Source: Yamagishiella unicocca
Taxonomy: Eukaryota > Chlorophyta > Chlorophyceae > Chlamydomonadales > Volvocaceae
Assembly: GCA_003116995.1 (NCBI GenBank)
Contig: BDSL01000059.1
Coordinates: 62,001 to 126,000, forward strand
Reading direction: 5' to 3'
DNA: 64,000 nt
Both the position numbers and the translations under genes were made by a program. Below are positions 24,301-36,106 of this stretch, piece by piece (position 1 is the first letter of the stretch; each line of letters starts with the position of its first letter). The notes under the pieces were generated by a model that saw nothing but the letters and a program-made list of their open reading frames with translations, made no database searches and was not told where the DNA came from.

Positions 24301-27235
24301 TACCTCGGTCGCTGCCGCGGCCACGGTGGCCTTGACTCGTGCTACATCCTCCGGTGCCTCTGCTCGGGCCGCGCCGCCAGCCCTGGATACGCAGGGCCGG
24401 GGAGCTGACGCCATTCCATCTTCGCGAGGCGGATCGTTATCGGGCACAGCGTCGCCGCCTCGGGACGGGTCGCCAAGGGAAGTCACGCAGCCTGCCCTGG
24501 AAGCAGCCTGCGTGGAGGTGTTGAGCGCCAAGGCCACGACGGCGGACGGTGTGCGTACCGCCCGCGCCGTCGCGCGTCGCTCCAGCCAAGGTGGTGGCGC
24601 ATCTGCACTGGACGTCGGCAAACACGGCAAGGAGCCCGGGGCGCGCGGCGTGGCCAGCAGCAATGGTCCGTCTGCGGGCGGCAGTGATAGCAGCAGCGGC
24701 ACGGGCGCAGCTGCAAGGGTTGTTGCGGCCCTCGGCGCTTCAAGCACAGGTTGGTGCTGCGCCGTGACTGCACTGAGCGGGCCTTTGAGCGCATTGGTGG
24801 GATCATGCCTAGAATACACGGGGCGCTTGCGTTCAAAGCGGCCACTGGTATTTTGTCTAGCGTGGCCTGGCTGACTACCTAGACGAAGCTGTCTACGGAA
24901 GGGAGGGGGCCGTGACGGGATGACGATAACGTAACACGCCCGACGCACGCGCCGTGTAGAGGTAGTCTTCAAGGTTCGCTGACCGTTGCAGGCCTCCGTG
25001 CTTAGGCGCAAGGGACGGCGTAGCAGGGCACTGGTTGGCACAGCAAGCAGCCTGCTCTTCTAGGAGCCCCTAGGCAGGCATCCACAACTGCTGAGCCCAC
25101 TCACATCTCGGAACGGATTTTGCCCCTGCCTACTTTGCTGGTCCCCTGCAGGCTCTGGGGAGGCTGCTTCGGGGACGCAGTCGGCGGCCAGCATCGGCGA
25201 TGCACAAAGTGAAACCAGCGCGTCTGGGCGGGGCACGTCCAGCGGAGGCGGGGCACCGAAACCGCCCAGCTCCTCATGGCTCAAGTCCGGTGTGTCCTTC
25301 GCAGCCATCGCAGCGGCGTCCTCTGGTGCAGCAGCGGCGTCCGGCTCGCAACAGAGTAAGGCCCAAGGCAAGGCCGCTGTGCCGCCTCAGAACCCTGGTG
25401 CAGCTGTCGCGGCCGTGCGGGAAGTCGCGGCGGTGGGTGCTGTGGCCGAAACTCCCGCTGTTGCGTCAACCGTGGCGGCTGATCTTATGGCCGACGCTAC
25501 CCCTGCCAGCTCAATAGCGGCGGGCGATATTGCGGCCGAAGCCATCACTGCCAGCTCAAGCCCAGCCGCTTGTGCTGCGGTGACAGCGGCGCCTGCGGCG
25601 GAAGAGCCCACGGCTGCTGTGGCCGCTGAGATGGGCATTGGCCCTGCAGCAGAGGCGGCAGCAGCCGCGTTGGCGGCGGGCGCGCACGCAGCCCGCGAGG
25701 AGCAACCGCAGCCGTCAGCGCAGCCATCACTGGCCGGTGTAGGACAGCTGCCCCAGGCCCAAAGGACTAGCGGAGGTGGCGGTAGCAGTGGCGGAGCCGC
25801 CACTCCCTGGACCAAGCAACGCACCTTCGCGGAGATCGTCGCTGCCGCGGCTGCCGCCGCCACCAACGCTGGCCACACCGCGGACGCGAGCGCCCGACCT
25901 GAACGAGGCGCCAGGGCGGGCGCCAGGTGGGCCAGCGGCGGCGGGACGTCTAGACCTGGCCACTCGACATCAGGGAAGTCGCGGACTGGAAGCGAGGGGG
26001 GCGCTGTCTTCAGGGGCGCTGTGGCGGCGGGCCCGTCTGACGGAGCCACGGGCCGCACCATTAGCTCCCTGGCGGTGGAGGCGCTTAAAGTGGCGTCTGC
26101 TATGGCGTCGGTGGAGGCTGCTGGCATGCAAGTGTACCTGGTGCCAGGGGCGGCGCATGAGCATGCTGTCGAGGTGGAGCGCGCCGCCGCAGCTGCTGTC
26201 GTGGCAGCCGAACAAGCCCCAACAGCCGCAGCTCCTGCCGCAGCAGCCGAACAGCCCCCAACAGCCGCAGCAGCTCCTGCCGCGGCAGCCGTTGTCGTGG
26301 TCTCGGAGGGCGCTGCTGGCAGCAGTTCTGGCGACGTGGATGCGGGCGCCGGGATCAGCTGGGCCGACGAGGTCGAGGCGCAGGAAGTGAAGGCGGTCAG
26401 CACCGAGCCAGCTGCTACTCCGGCAGCTGGTGGTGCTGGTGATACGGCAGGTGCGTGTTGGGAAGACTGGGCTGACGTTGACGATGGAAGTGACACGCGC
26501 TAAGGAGGCTGGGAGCAAAGGGTATTGAATCAGGGTTGTGCTCTCTTTATCTGCCCTTACCTGATGGATGATGGAAGCCATCAACCAGGGGGGCATTAGC
26601 GCTTGCGCGCGAGCTGATTCGCATCTGTTTACTTCGTTGGTCACGTCCTTCTCTTTGGGCACGAGCCCCCAGTGCATTGCATTCCCTCACCCTTCTTCCC
26701 GACACGACTTCATCGGTTTGCAGACGCGCCGCGGGAAGCACCGACGGCCGCAGCCGGTCCACCCGCTGCCAAGAGCTGGGCCTCGGTGGTGAAGCGCGCC
26801 ACCACCGGTGGCGATGGCGAGGAGGATGACATGTCCGCGTTGGCTGAGCCCGTCGCCCAAGCCCAGCGCCGGCGGCGCAGCGGGGGATCACGAAACGTGA
26901 CTGCCAGTCCCAACGTGAGCACCGGGGGCGCGGTCCGGGTAGCTCCGCCTGCTGTGGTCATCCACGATGGCACCGATGGCGGCAACATGGATCGGTCTCC
27001 CGCGGCAGCGGCTGGTGGGGCCGCTGGCTCGGCTGGCGGCGCCGCCGCCGCTGCTGTAGCTGGCGGCGGTCAGGAGGCAGTCGATGAGGCTGGCTGGGTG
27101 GAAGCTACGAGGCGCCGGAAGAGCCGTAACAGTCCGGAGCGCAACCAGCGGGAGCCCAAAAAGGCTGTCGGCGGGCGCGGTCAAGGCGAGGGCCGTGGTG
27201 GTAACGCCCGGCAAAATAACAGGCGCCGGCATTAG
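21302..27235 (+). CDS. Large Ala-rich repetitive protein with predicted N-myristoyl/palmitoyl anchor
   Basis: Exons are 21302-21674, 21972-24749, 25152-26450 and 26724-27235; 1653 residues. All three introns are phase 1, so both internal exons are symmetric. The start is the ATG at 21302, giving MGCICGKP: Gly2 with Cys3 and Cys5 is the classic pattern for N-myristoylation plus palmitoylation, followed by a Lys-rich stretch. Exon 2 encodes over 900 residues of Ala-rich helix-forming sequence with recurring blocks such as QGACVSAVADVLGSAS, about 35-60 residues apart at first, and four perfect-length 14-residue copies of VVSGASADAATSAA. Exons 3-4 are less repetitive and contain short Trp motifs (SWADEVEAQ, KSWASVVKR, GWVEATRRRK) and a basic RGG-like tail. 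A membrane-tethered structural or scaffold protein is inferred; no family recognised. If the last intron is retained, translation stops at 26503. TGTAA at 28196-28200. Confidence 0.8.
24140..24307 (+). repeat. Coding minisatellite, four 42-base units
   Basis: Four in-frame 42-base copies start at 24140, 24182, 24224 and 24266, each encoding 14 residues (AAVVSGASADAATS). Copies differ by single bases (gtcgtg/gtcctg), which indicates recent unit duplication. Confidence 0.95.
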
Positions 27236-28779
27236 AACCGGGTGCGGGCTATGAGCTTGTTCCACACCGTGGGAATATGGCGTTAGATAGGACGCGCGGA
27301 GGATGTGGTGGTGGTGCCAGTGACGCCGGGTGGTAGGGCTTGGTGGGACCAAAGCTGGACGCCAGGAGGGCGAAGCGAGGCGTGACTGAATGTTCCTGTC
27401 TGACAATGGGCAGCGTGACCTAACTAGATATACCCGCGCGCGTGCGACGGCCGTTTAGCATGCTTCTTAGGTTATGCCGGAGAGCAGCCACCTGCGGGTG
27501 CAACGTGACATCGCCCTCGCGAAAAACGGTTAGCATAATGCCATAGCATCGCGATTACGTCTTAGCATCGCGGTTACGTTATAGCATCGCAGTGTCGTGC
27601 AGGCCCCGGTGGGTGCGTGCGAGGGGCATCGACAATTTGGGTCGACCGCCGTGGGCTGGTCGCGTTACACCACGTGTCTACGCTGCCGTGAATGCCGCTG
27701 CATCGACAGCGACAGGACGTTTCGTCAGTATAGCAACCCGGATACATATTTTTCAAAGGTCCATTATCGAGTGGCCTAGTGACGTGTGAATTGCGAACCT
27801 GACCACTTGGGTTGAAATCGGTGACTACGGTACCGGTAATCGTGTCGGCGTACAGAAAGGAACGTGCAATTATGCACAACAGCGGTAACACGAGGGAATT
27901 TTGCTTTTATTTGTTTTGCACTATGCTTCTCGCCAATACCGCAACTTCGCCAACCTGTGTCATGGCCAAACAAACTGTGCCTTTTAGCTTTCGTTGTGTG
28001 TTGCTGGGTGGGGGATTACGGTACTCCCTTTTCGGCAAGGTTGCGGTCCTGTTGTTGGGCAGGCTAGTTGGATGGGAGCGGCATGGGACAGCATGGGAGT
28101 ATAACGCAGTGAAATAAGCCGTTTCGAACCCGCGCACTGGTGCCGTTTATCGCCTGCTGCTTAGTTGGCCAGTCGCCATTGGCCATCTGCGGACATGTAA
28201 GCGCGGACCGGGGATATGCACCGACCCATCAAGACTGACCGGTAAACACACCAGAAACCATTAAGCAGCACGTTTACCCCACCCCCTGTAGCCGTTGTGT
28301 GCGGATTCCTTGAAGTGCAAGGCAGTCAGTAGCGCATTGTTTGAGGAATGGCCAGCTGCGGACGGCCATCATGGTGTTGGGTCACAAGCCTCTGTATGGC
28401 AAAAAACCCCAAGGCCGCCCCATTTAACTAGTAAATTGACTTGCAATTGCCTCTTATCAGGTCAGCTCACGTCAAGGGAAGAAGTATGAGGGCGGCCACT
28501 GTCTAAAGCCGAACCTGGGCTAGATCTGAGCTAGACACAGGAAAGGTACGGCAGGTCATAAATTTCTCATCGCAAACGGCCATTATGAATGCTCTGCGCC
28601 TTGCGGTAAATTCCCGCTGGAATTTTATGAAATGCATTTGGTCTACACTTACGTTGTTGTAACACCCAGTATCAGCCAGCGTATGAGCGACCACATCTCC
28701 TGCTGTCACTGTCTGTGCACATCGGATTATCTAGGTCATATGTAGGTTATATCGCTAAACACTGTAGGGCTCGGAACAA
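27236..28779. other. Intergenic region before PEX12
   Basis: Contains the 3' UTR of the Ala-rich gene and the PEX12 promoter. A short direct repeat of tagcatcgcggttacg type (three imperfect copies, about 27543-27590) is visible. No supported coding frame. Confidence 0.5.
28196..28200 (+). terminator. TGTAA poly(A) signal of the Ala-rich protein gene
   Basis: About 960 bases past the TAG at 27233-27235 and about 580 bases before the PEX12 start. It is a plausible 3' end for an algal mRNA. Confidence 0.4.
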
Positions 28780-31649
28780 ATGTTCGTCAACTTGGGCGGC
28801 GATGAGAACTCAAAACCAACATACTTTGAAGTTATCGCAGCGGATAGACTAGTGCCAAGCTTGAAGGCGGCAGTTGTATACGCGCTTTCGGTGAGCACCT
28901 GGCAACGGTCGTGCGCATGTGAATCCCCGGGAACCCGCTGCACACCTCTCGGCAAATCACACGGAACACTGCGGACCTAAGTGTTAATGCCGCATGCTCA
29001 CCTCAGGTCTTCTCACAGCGGCACCCCTGGGTCCACCGACTGCTCAACTACGATGACGAGGTCTTCGCGCTTGTGACGCTTGTGCTTGATGGCCACAGCC
29101 TATTTAGCTCCGACAGCACCTTTGCAGACAGCCTGTATGGATTAAAGCGTCAGCCCCTTAAGCCGGGGCCAAACACGTCAGCCCGCCTGACGCGTCGGCA
29201 GCGCTTGCTCATCCTCGCTGTTCAAGTGCTCCTGCCGTATTTGAGATCCAAGGCGGATAAGGCCTACCGACAATCGGCATCTGGGTCGGGCGTGCTGGCA
29301 CTGGCGCTCCGATATGGGGCGGCGCAGGTCTGGAAGGGGCCCATAGGGGGGAGAGGGGAAGGGAAATAATGGCGGCACATGTCTTGGACCCTCAACGGCA
29401 CCAGCTGGAGCAACCCAGCACACGGCATGACGTCAAACGCGCGGAAGAGCGCGGGTGCAGCCCAGCGGCCACCTCTTCTTTCCGCGCCACCCAACCCTAC
29501 GACTCCTCGCCCTTGCGCCCTCGCGCCCCTCCGCCAACAACGCCCACAGGGCTCAACCAACGCGGGCCCCTCAGCGCCAGGCGGCGTCACGCCGGGGTCC
29601 CCGGGAGACGGCCTGCGGCCCCGAGTTGGCCGGGCCCTGCTGGCCGCCTACCCCTGGATACACGCGGCAGTGGAGGTGAGGCAGGCACCACCGCACCACG
29701 GCACCTGGGGTGCATCGTCCGGTGGCCAGTCGGCAGTCCCCTGGGCTCACTGACCTATGGCTGCTGCCATAGGGCTGCTGGGTGCGGTCCATGTTGGATG
29801 CGGGCAGATGTTGACCGTTTGCCCGACGGGCGGGTTCTTGTGTGTGGACTGGCGGGACACGCCGCGTGGACTGTACTGCAGCTGCGAGCGCGGCGGAGGG
29901 GTCGCGCCCAGCAAGAGGAAGGGACGGGGAAGGGAGGGGGAGGGGGAGGGTTTGGACGTCAGTGAGACGCCGGAGGGCCCTGTGCGCTCAGGCCATGCGC
30001 CGCTGCTCTGCTGACTTGGCAACTGACGCCGCTGCTGCGACTCCAGGGCTCCATATTCGCCTACCACCTGTCGTACCTACTGGGCGCCAGCCCCGTACAC
30101 GACCCCGCGCTCCACGTGAGTGGCTCTCCGAAACCTTCCCGCTTTTAAAAATGCAGCGTCTGTTGCTAAAGCTGCTGTTGCCAGATTTCTACTGCAGCTG
30201 CTACTGCTGCTGAAACAGCTGCTGCTGCTATTGCCGCACTCTTTGGTGACACTCGACGCTGGTCTTATCGCAATCGCAGGCGATAGGCGTGTGCCTGACA
30301 AGAACATCAGCGAAGGACATGGTGAGCTCGCATGCGGTGGGGTTGACCGCCCACGTCAACAGCTGGCGAGCGCGGCACTGCCATGCGTAGTTTCGGAGCT
30401 CTGAGCCCTCCGCACACTTCCCTATGCCTCCCACCCTCCCCCGCCCTGCTTTTCACGTGCTTGCTCAGAGAGACGCGGAGCAGGCCAAGCAGGCGAGGCG
30501 CCAGGCCGTCATGACGGCGCTTCTGGGCGCGGCGGCGGCGGCCCCCCCCGCCTCCGCCTCCGCCGCCACCCCCCTGGTGCACCGTGCCGCCGGCGCTGCC
30601 CGCTGGGCGCTGGTCCGCGGCTTGCTGGGCGCCAGGTGGCTGGTGGAGGACCACTCGCGCAGCGCCCTCATCCTCGCCGTCTTCGGGTTCAAGGTGCGGA
30701 TCCTTGTGTGCGTCTCGGACCGTGTGCCTTGGACCGTTTGCGTCGAATCGGGGTTTCCTCGGGTCGCGGGCATGGAGGCGCTTCCACGAGCCCAATAACG
30801 TAGTAAACCTTAATGCCATACACCACCTACCCCACCTTGCTCTCGTTCCATCGCTGTCCCCCCCACAGGTCATTTGCGCCAAACGGTATTCCTTTTGGAC
30901 CCTAAAATCCTCCCCCACATGCCTGCCCCCCACACGCCTGCACCTGGCCCCCACTGACTGCACGCCCTGCTGGCCCCCACTGACTGCACGCCCTGCCGCC
31001 CCCCACTGACTGCACGCACTGCCGCCCCCCACTGCCTGCACGCCCTGCCGCCCCCCACTGACTGCACGCCCTGCTGCACTCGCAGGCGTTGGAATGGTGG
31101 TACACCACCGCTGAGGACACGCTGGCGCGAGGCAAGGCCCTGCCGCCGCCGCCCCCTCCGCCGCCGCCGCGGCCGGTGCCGCCGCCGGCCGGCGTGGGTC
31201 TGCCGAGGGACCCGTCGGACTGCCCGCTGTGCAGGTGCGGAGGGAAGTGGGCAGGGAGCGGCTGCGGACACGCGCTGCACGTCGTACGTCGTACGTCGTA
31301 CGTCGTACGGACGGGATTAGCCATCGCCGGCCTGAAGTGCGCGTTTCCTCCCTGTCCTCCCTCCCTGTCTCCCGGCCCTGCCCGTTCCCCCACACAGCCA
31401 ACCGGCATCCCGCCCCTTCCTCTAAACGGTTTTCCTCGCATCCACGGGTATCCCTCGTAATCTCCTCCTGCGCGCCATTGCCCATCGGCGCGCAGGAAGC
31501 GGACCACGAACCCCGCGGCGGTGGCCACCTCGGGGTATGTGTTTTGCTACCCCTGCGCCTTCAACTTCGTGATGCAGCACGGCCGCTGCCCCGTGTCCCA
31601 CATGCCCGCCAGCCTTGACCACATCCGCAAGCTGTACGAGGCGGCGTAG
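28780..31649 (+). CDS. PEX12: Peroxisome assembly protein PEX12 (RING peroxin)
   Basis: PEX12 is a peroxisomal membrane RING protein that works with PEX2 and PEX10 in ubiquitination and recycling of the import receptor PEX5. Exons are 28780-28890, 29007-29336, 29550-29675, 30047-30115, 30469-30693, 31086-31234 and 31496-31649; 387 residues, close to plant PEX12. Landmarks: start MFVNLGGDENSKPTYFE; QRHPWVHRLLNYDDE; DSLYGLKRQ; AYPWIHAAVE; FAYHLSYLLGASPVHDP; ALEWWYTTAED. The C-terminal degenerate RING has CPLC split by the last intron, then CYPC and RCPVSHMPA. This four-Cys arrangement is the one-zinc RING typical of PEX12. A poly-Pro run lies before the RING. The junction between exons 2 and 3 (29336/29550) uses a weak gtctgg donor and is the least certain part. 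TGTAA at 32561-32565 follows. Confidence 0.95.
30948..31075 (+). repeat. About 27-base minisatellite in the PEX12 intron
   Basis: Five imperfect copies of a ccccactgactgcacgccct unit run up to about 10 bases before the 3' splice site at 31085. Confidence 0.9.
31279..31312 (+). repeat. CGTCGTA microsatellite in last PEX12 intron
   Basis: Repeated cgtcgta units make a palindromic, Tacg-rich tract inside the intron 31235-31495. Confidence 0.8.
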
Positions 31650-31713
31650 AGCCTCCGACCGTTGTTTGTTTGAGAGCGCGTTTTCGATACGATACCGAAC
31701 CGGACTGGGGCAC

Positions 31714-31862
31714 GATAATGTGGGACAATGGAAGGCGGTCGATTTAGATGACAATGTGGGGACAATGGAAGGCAGTCGATTTAGATGACAATGTGGGGAC
31801 AATGGAAGGCAGTCGATTTAGAGGGTAATGTGGGGACAATGGAAGGTAGCCGACTTGTATGG
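31714..31862 (+). repeat. 37-base minisatellite, four copies
   Basis: Four tandem copies of a unit containing tggggacaatggaaggcagt; the outer copies diverge and the two central ones are nearly identical. It lies in the putative PEX12 3' UTR. Confidence 0.95.
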
Positions 31863-32560
31863 TAACGGCCTTGGCGGTATGGGGGGGGGAGGAGAGCGCA
31901 CGTCCTTGGTCCGAAGGATGAATGGGAAAAGACGTCAGCGGGCTACTTGACCGGGGAAGGCCCGGAGGGCCTGTGGTGCCGTACCTGTCCACCGGCGCAT
32001 CCCCACCCACGTGCCCCTGCCTATCCTGCTTGCGGCGTTTGTTGTGCGCCGTGACTGGGTAGGTGGGACACGCAGCAGCAGACGCGTGTGTAGAGAGTGA
32101 CATAGGAGCATAGGTGGTGCGGCTGTCGCGGCACCGGGAAGGGAGGGGGCGGAGGCCGCAGTCCTCTCATCTCTGGGAGGGAGGGGGCGGAGGCCGCATT
32201 CCTCGCATCCCTTGCGGAGAGTCTTTGATTGGTCCCTTGCGGGAAACTGCATCCCTCCCCTCCGCCGACGTTGGGGACCGCTCGGCTCTGTCTACGATTC
32301 CTCGCAGAGATAGGCGAGCGCGTTAGGAGCAGCAGCGCCTTAGGGAGGGCGTTAGTGCCGGGGAAACTTAAGTCTCCGGTCTCTCAAGTGCAGCATGTGG
32401 CGTTGTGGGTGGTCAATGGCGACAAGCAGCCCAGCGCTGCGCTTGCAGAAGGGAGCGCCAGCCATCCTACCTACGGTTATTACAGGCGGTTTGGAGCTCG
32501 TTCGTCCAACATCGCTGGGCGTTGCTGGCCCTTGAAAGAGCTAGCGACCCGAGGGTCGGC

Positions 32561-32565
32561 TGTAA
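32561..32565 (+). terminator. TGTAA poly(A) signal downstream of PEX12
   Basis: First TGTAA I noted on the plus strand after the PEX12 stop, about 910 bases away. The minisatellite at 31714-31862 would then lie within the 3' UTR. Confidence 0.35.
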
Positions 32566-32824
32566 TGGCGGCTCGACGCTATCCTGGCTACATGCTTTGG
32601 TGTTGTTTGTGCGTCAACACATAGCTTGCGTGGCCGCATACCGTACAGCGTTGTTCTGCGAGCGTGTTACCCTCCACGTCCCTCCGCATGCGCGCCAAAT
32701 GCATTTTCATTGCCGTACTCGTGGCCTTGCTTTGTTCTGCGTTCTGCGCCGTCATACCGGAAACAGCCTGTCCGCCTAACGCAAGAACCTGCGATGATCT
32801 TCTAGCTTCTGTCAGCACCTGCAG

Positions 32825-33060
32825 ATGGCTGCTGGGCTTCCTGGTGCTATTCGGCTCCGCCCAGCTGTCATCTTTTTGCTGGGGCTACACGCAGCGCTGG
32901 TAGCTTCCAATGGCGTGAAGGCTGCAGCAAACATAAGGAGCCGCAACGGCAACAACAATGCAGACGCCCTGCACAAAGCAAGCTCTTCAGGCGGAAAGCT
33001 AGACCCTGGTCGCGATACACCATTCCTGCTGCAAGTCAACCAGTTTTTGCTTCTGCACGG
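32825..33060 (+). CDS. Candidate 5' exon with signal peptide (possibly of the 33626-36741 gene)
   Basis: An ATG at 32825 opens 78 codons beginning MAAGLPGAIRLRPAVIFLLG, an apparent cleavable signal peptide, then a Ser/Asn-rich stretch. It ends at a good donor (gtaaga at 33061). The next gene downstream encodes a single-pass membrane protein that needs a signal peptide, so this is a plausible first exon. However, the exon ends in phase 2, and I could not find a well-formed acceptor in matching phase before 33626. Intermediate exons around 33142-33290 and 33380-33510 are possible. Confidence 0.35.
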
Positions 33061-33625
33061 GTAAGACTTTTTACTATGGACGTTCCGAACGCGTTGCCCT
33101 TGTGGCGATGGCAGCATTTCCTTCAGACTGACGCTCTGTAGATGCTAAGATGGTACGCACGGCTTCGTCAACGCCCGCAAGCCTGATCGGTGCCTTTGGA
33201 AAAATCTGGTATCTACCTGTCGCGCCCTGCGGCGCAGGGACATACTCGTACGACCCGGCCTCCTCCCAGCAGCCGACCGGCGAGGTGCCGCGGAGGCGAC
33301 CAGTGCGCATAAGGCTCACGCCAACCAGCATGCCGAGGCCGCTAGTTACGGCAAAGTCGGCAGCGATGGGAGGCTGAAGATGCGGGGGGCCGTCGGCGGC
33401 GCCGGCGGTGGAGGGCGGGAAGGACGTTCCGCAGAAGCGAGTGACCCACGGGTCATTGCAGCAACGCTTGTGGCGACTGTCACTTGTGGCGGGGCGGTCG
33501 CGGCCCGGGTGAGACGCCGCTGTATCATCATGTTCAGGGCCCGTTCGTGGGCCTTGACCTGATCTGGGTACGAGCGTACGACAGCTGGCTGGGGCCTTTT
33601 CCCTCCGCCCCCTTGCCTCATGCAG

Positions 33626-36051
33626 GCCCGCAAGTCGCTGGATCTGTCGGCTTCATCACTCCACAGCAGGCCAGATGACGTCAGCGGTGCTGCTGCTGTC
33701 GGGGCTCCTCGGGAAGCAGTCCTGCATCAGGAGGATGGGAGCACCGCGCCAGTAACCCCATCGGCGTCCGCAGGCGCCGCCACCAGCGACGCACGCGATG
33801 CCGGGGTCGGCGACCCACCAGTCAGACCTCAACAGGACGGCGGCAGCGACGGCGGCAGCGGCAGCGGCACGCATGCCGGCCCTGGCGGCGCCGCCGAGGT
33901 GTCCAGGTTGCCGTACGCCTTCATAATTGAACTCCAGCCGCCAGCAGGCCCCTCAGCTGGCGGCGCCGTCGACGCCGACGTGGGCTCAGGCGCTGGCCGT
34001 TTGTATGCGGACCGTACAGGCACAGCAGCCGCTGATCCAGCTGACGTCACCGCCGCCGCCGCCGATGGCGCCGCTGGTCCCATGGCCGGCGAGGCCTCAG
34101 GTGGCACCCGGGGCAGCGCAGTGCTGCCAGCTTGCACCATCGGGCCTTATGTCGACAGCCCCACCGCTGACACGCGACCCATCGCCGCAACAGACCGACC
34201 TGATCACACACTGTCAGGCAGCATCCCCGGCGGCGGCGAAGTGCCGCGCGACGGCGCCGGCGGCGGCTTCCGCCTCCGCCACCAGACCCGCTTGCCGGCG
34301 CCGTACCGTGTGGTGGTGGTGCTGGAGGTCCCGCTGCGCGATGGCTGGGTTGCCACGTTCGTGACGGTTGGGGACACGTCAGGTGGGTCGAGCTGCCAGG
34401 TGCGGGTGCGGGATGGATCAGGTTGGGGGCTGAGAAGCAGCCTATTGAGGGCCGGCACATGTTGGGGGCCGATGCCGGCCGGGGGTCTGGGATACCTGGG
34501 GTGTCGGAATGGCGCGGGAGCGGGTTGATGACGTGCGCACAATTGCCATTCGCTTTCCGAGCGGCAGCACGACCAAAGCCGCGTTATGGCGGTGCCGCCG
34601 CCTCCTCCTCCTCCTTCCCCTCCTCCTCGCAAGAAACGCTTGCCACCCCGAACCATGTCCCCCTCCCCAGCTTCTGTGAAGGCTATGCACCAACTACATT
34701 TCCCCAGTCGCGTTACCGGTTCTTTAATTGTAATCCCCAGCTTCTATCCACGGGGTCCCCCCACCGGCGTCAACCCCGCCGTCTGTCCACTCAGCTGCCT
34801 ACTCCACGGGCTTTCCTCGCCCTCCCGGCGTCTCTGCTTGCATCGTCGCATCGCAGGCGGATACGCCTCCAGACTCAACCTGGACGCCACCTCGCGAGAC
34901 CTTGCGGTCGCCTTCAAGCTGCCGCCGCCGCCGCCGCCGCCGCGGCCCGCAGCACCGCCGGGAGGGCTCTCCGACGCGGCAGTGGCGCCGGGCGGCAGGC
35001 CTGGCTCACCCACATTCGGCGGCAGAAGCAACGCCTCGACAGGAGGCGCCGCTGCTGCTGCGGCTACTGCGGCTACTGCGGCTGCTGCTGATGATGCGGC
35101 GACGCGACGTCGGTCGCCGCTGATTGAGCAATGCGTCGAGGCGATCTGCCACATGTGGTTCCGAGTACAGGAAGAAGAATTGTCGATGGGCGGGCGTCTT
35201 CCGAAGACGTGCCCTAGGAGGGCGCAGGCCTTTCTTGACGGTAGCGGCGACAGCAGCCGCTTGTGGGCCCCGGGGGACGTGGCGGCAGGCCGCTGCCCTG
35301 CCCTGCGCGTCCTGCCGCCGCCGCCGCCGCAACTACCACAAGCATCGCAACCACCGCACCCTGGTGCGGCGGTGCGTGCCCCGGTGACGGCGGCGGCGCC
35401 GCCGCCGCAAGGGGCGCCGTCGCCCGCCAGGCTGACGCCGCCGCCGCCGCCTCCGCTGTCCCTACTGCGACCGCCAGCCTCACCGCCGCCAGCGTTGCCG
35501 CCGCCGGTGTACGGATCACCGGCCTGGCTGAGCGGTCTTGGCTGCGGCTGCGTGGCGGGGAGCTTTCTGGCGGCCTTGGCCATGGCAGCCGCCACGCGCC
35601 GCCGACGGAACGCCGCAGCGACGTCACCGTACGGCGCCGCCGACGCGGGCGATACCTTCCAAGGGTACGACATGCAAGGGGGAGCGGCGAATGAGCCGTA
35701 CGGTGGCGGCGGCGACGGCGGCGGTGGCGGCGATCACGAGGGCCAGTGGGCGGCTGCGCGACCCTCGACATCTACTGGCGGCGGCGGGCAGGGGTTGCTA
35801 CAGCGCACGAAGTCGGGCCTGGAGCAGCTCCTTCGGACGCCCATGCGCCGCGGGCTCGGCGGCGGCGGAGGCGGCGGTGTCAGGGCGGTGTACGGTAGAG
35901 CCATCCCGGAGGAGGAGGAGGAGTACGGCGTGTACGAGGACGGCGTGGGCGGCACCAACGCGGCGACTGCGGGGATGCTGGAGGGCTCGGGGGAGGTCCG
36001 CGGCGGCGACGGCGGCGGCTCGGAGCCGGCATTCGCGCGGCGGCAGCGGCA

Positions 36052-36106
<55 letters not shown>

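Larger units (their letters stand above)
31650..32824. other. PEX12 3' flank and intergenic region
   Basis: Carries a 37-base minisatellite (31714-31862), an imperfect direct repeat of gggagggggcggaggccgc (about 32141 and 32181) and TGTAA at 32561-32565. An ATG at 32688 opens a frame of about 70 codons with a hydrophobic, signal-peptide-like start (MRAKCIFIAVLVALLCSAF), but it stops at 32903 and no splice links it onward. Confidence 0.5.

Noticed and set aside
21712..26496. Long minus-strand open frames (445, 406 and 369 codons) opposite the Ala-rich gene
   Set aside because: They are antisense shadows of Ala-rich, GC-rich codons. Plus-strand exons join in phase and carry the repeats in frame.
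26451..26503. Continuation of exon 3 of the Ala-rich protein to a stop (ACWEDWADVDDG)
   Set aside because: A GTGCGT donor at 26451 and an acceptor at 26723 in matching phase lead to a longer protein. Retention remains possible as an isoform.
32688..32903. Short open frame with a hydrophobic, signal-like N-terminus
   Set aside because: No splice partner, overlapped by the better candidate at 32825, and too short to judge.
33074..33331. Minus-strand open frame of 85 codons
   Set aside because: No family match. The plus strand is equally open and lies between exons of a plus-strand gene.
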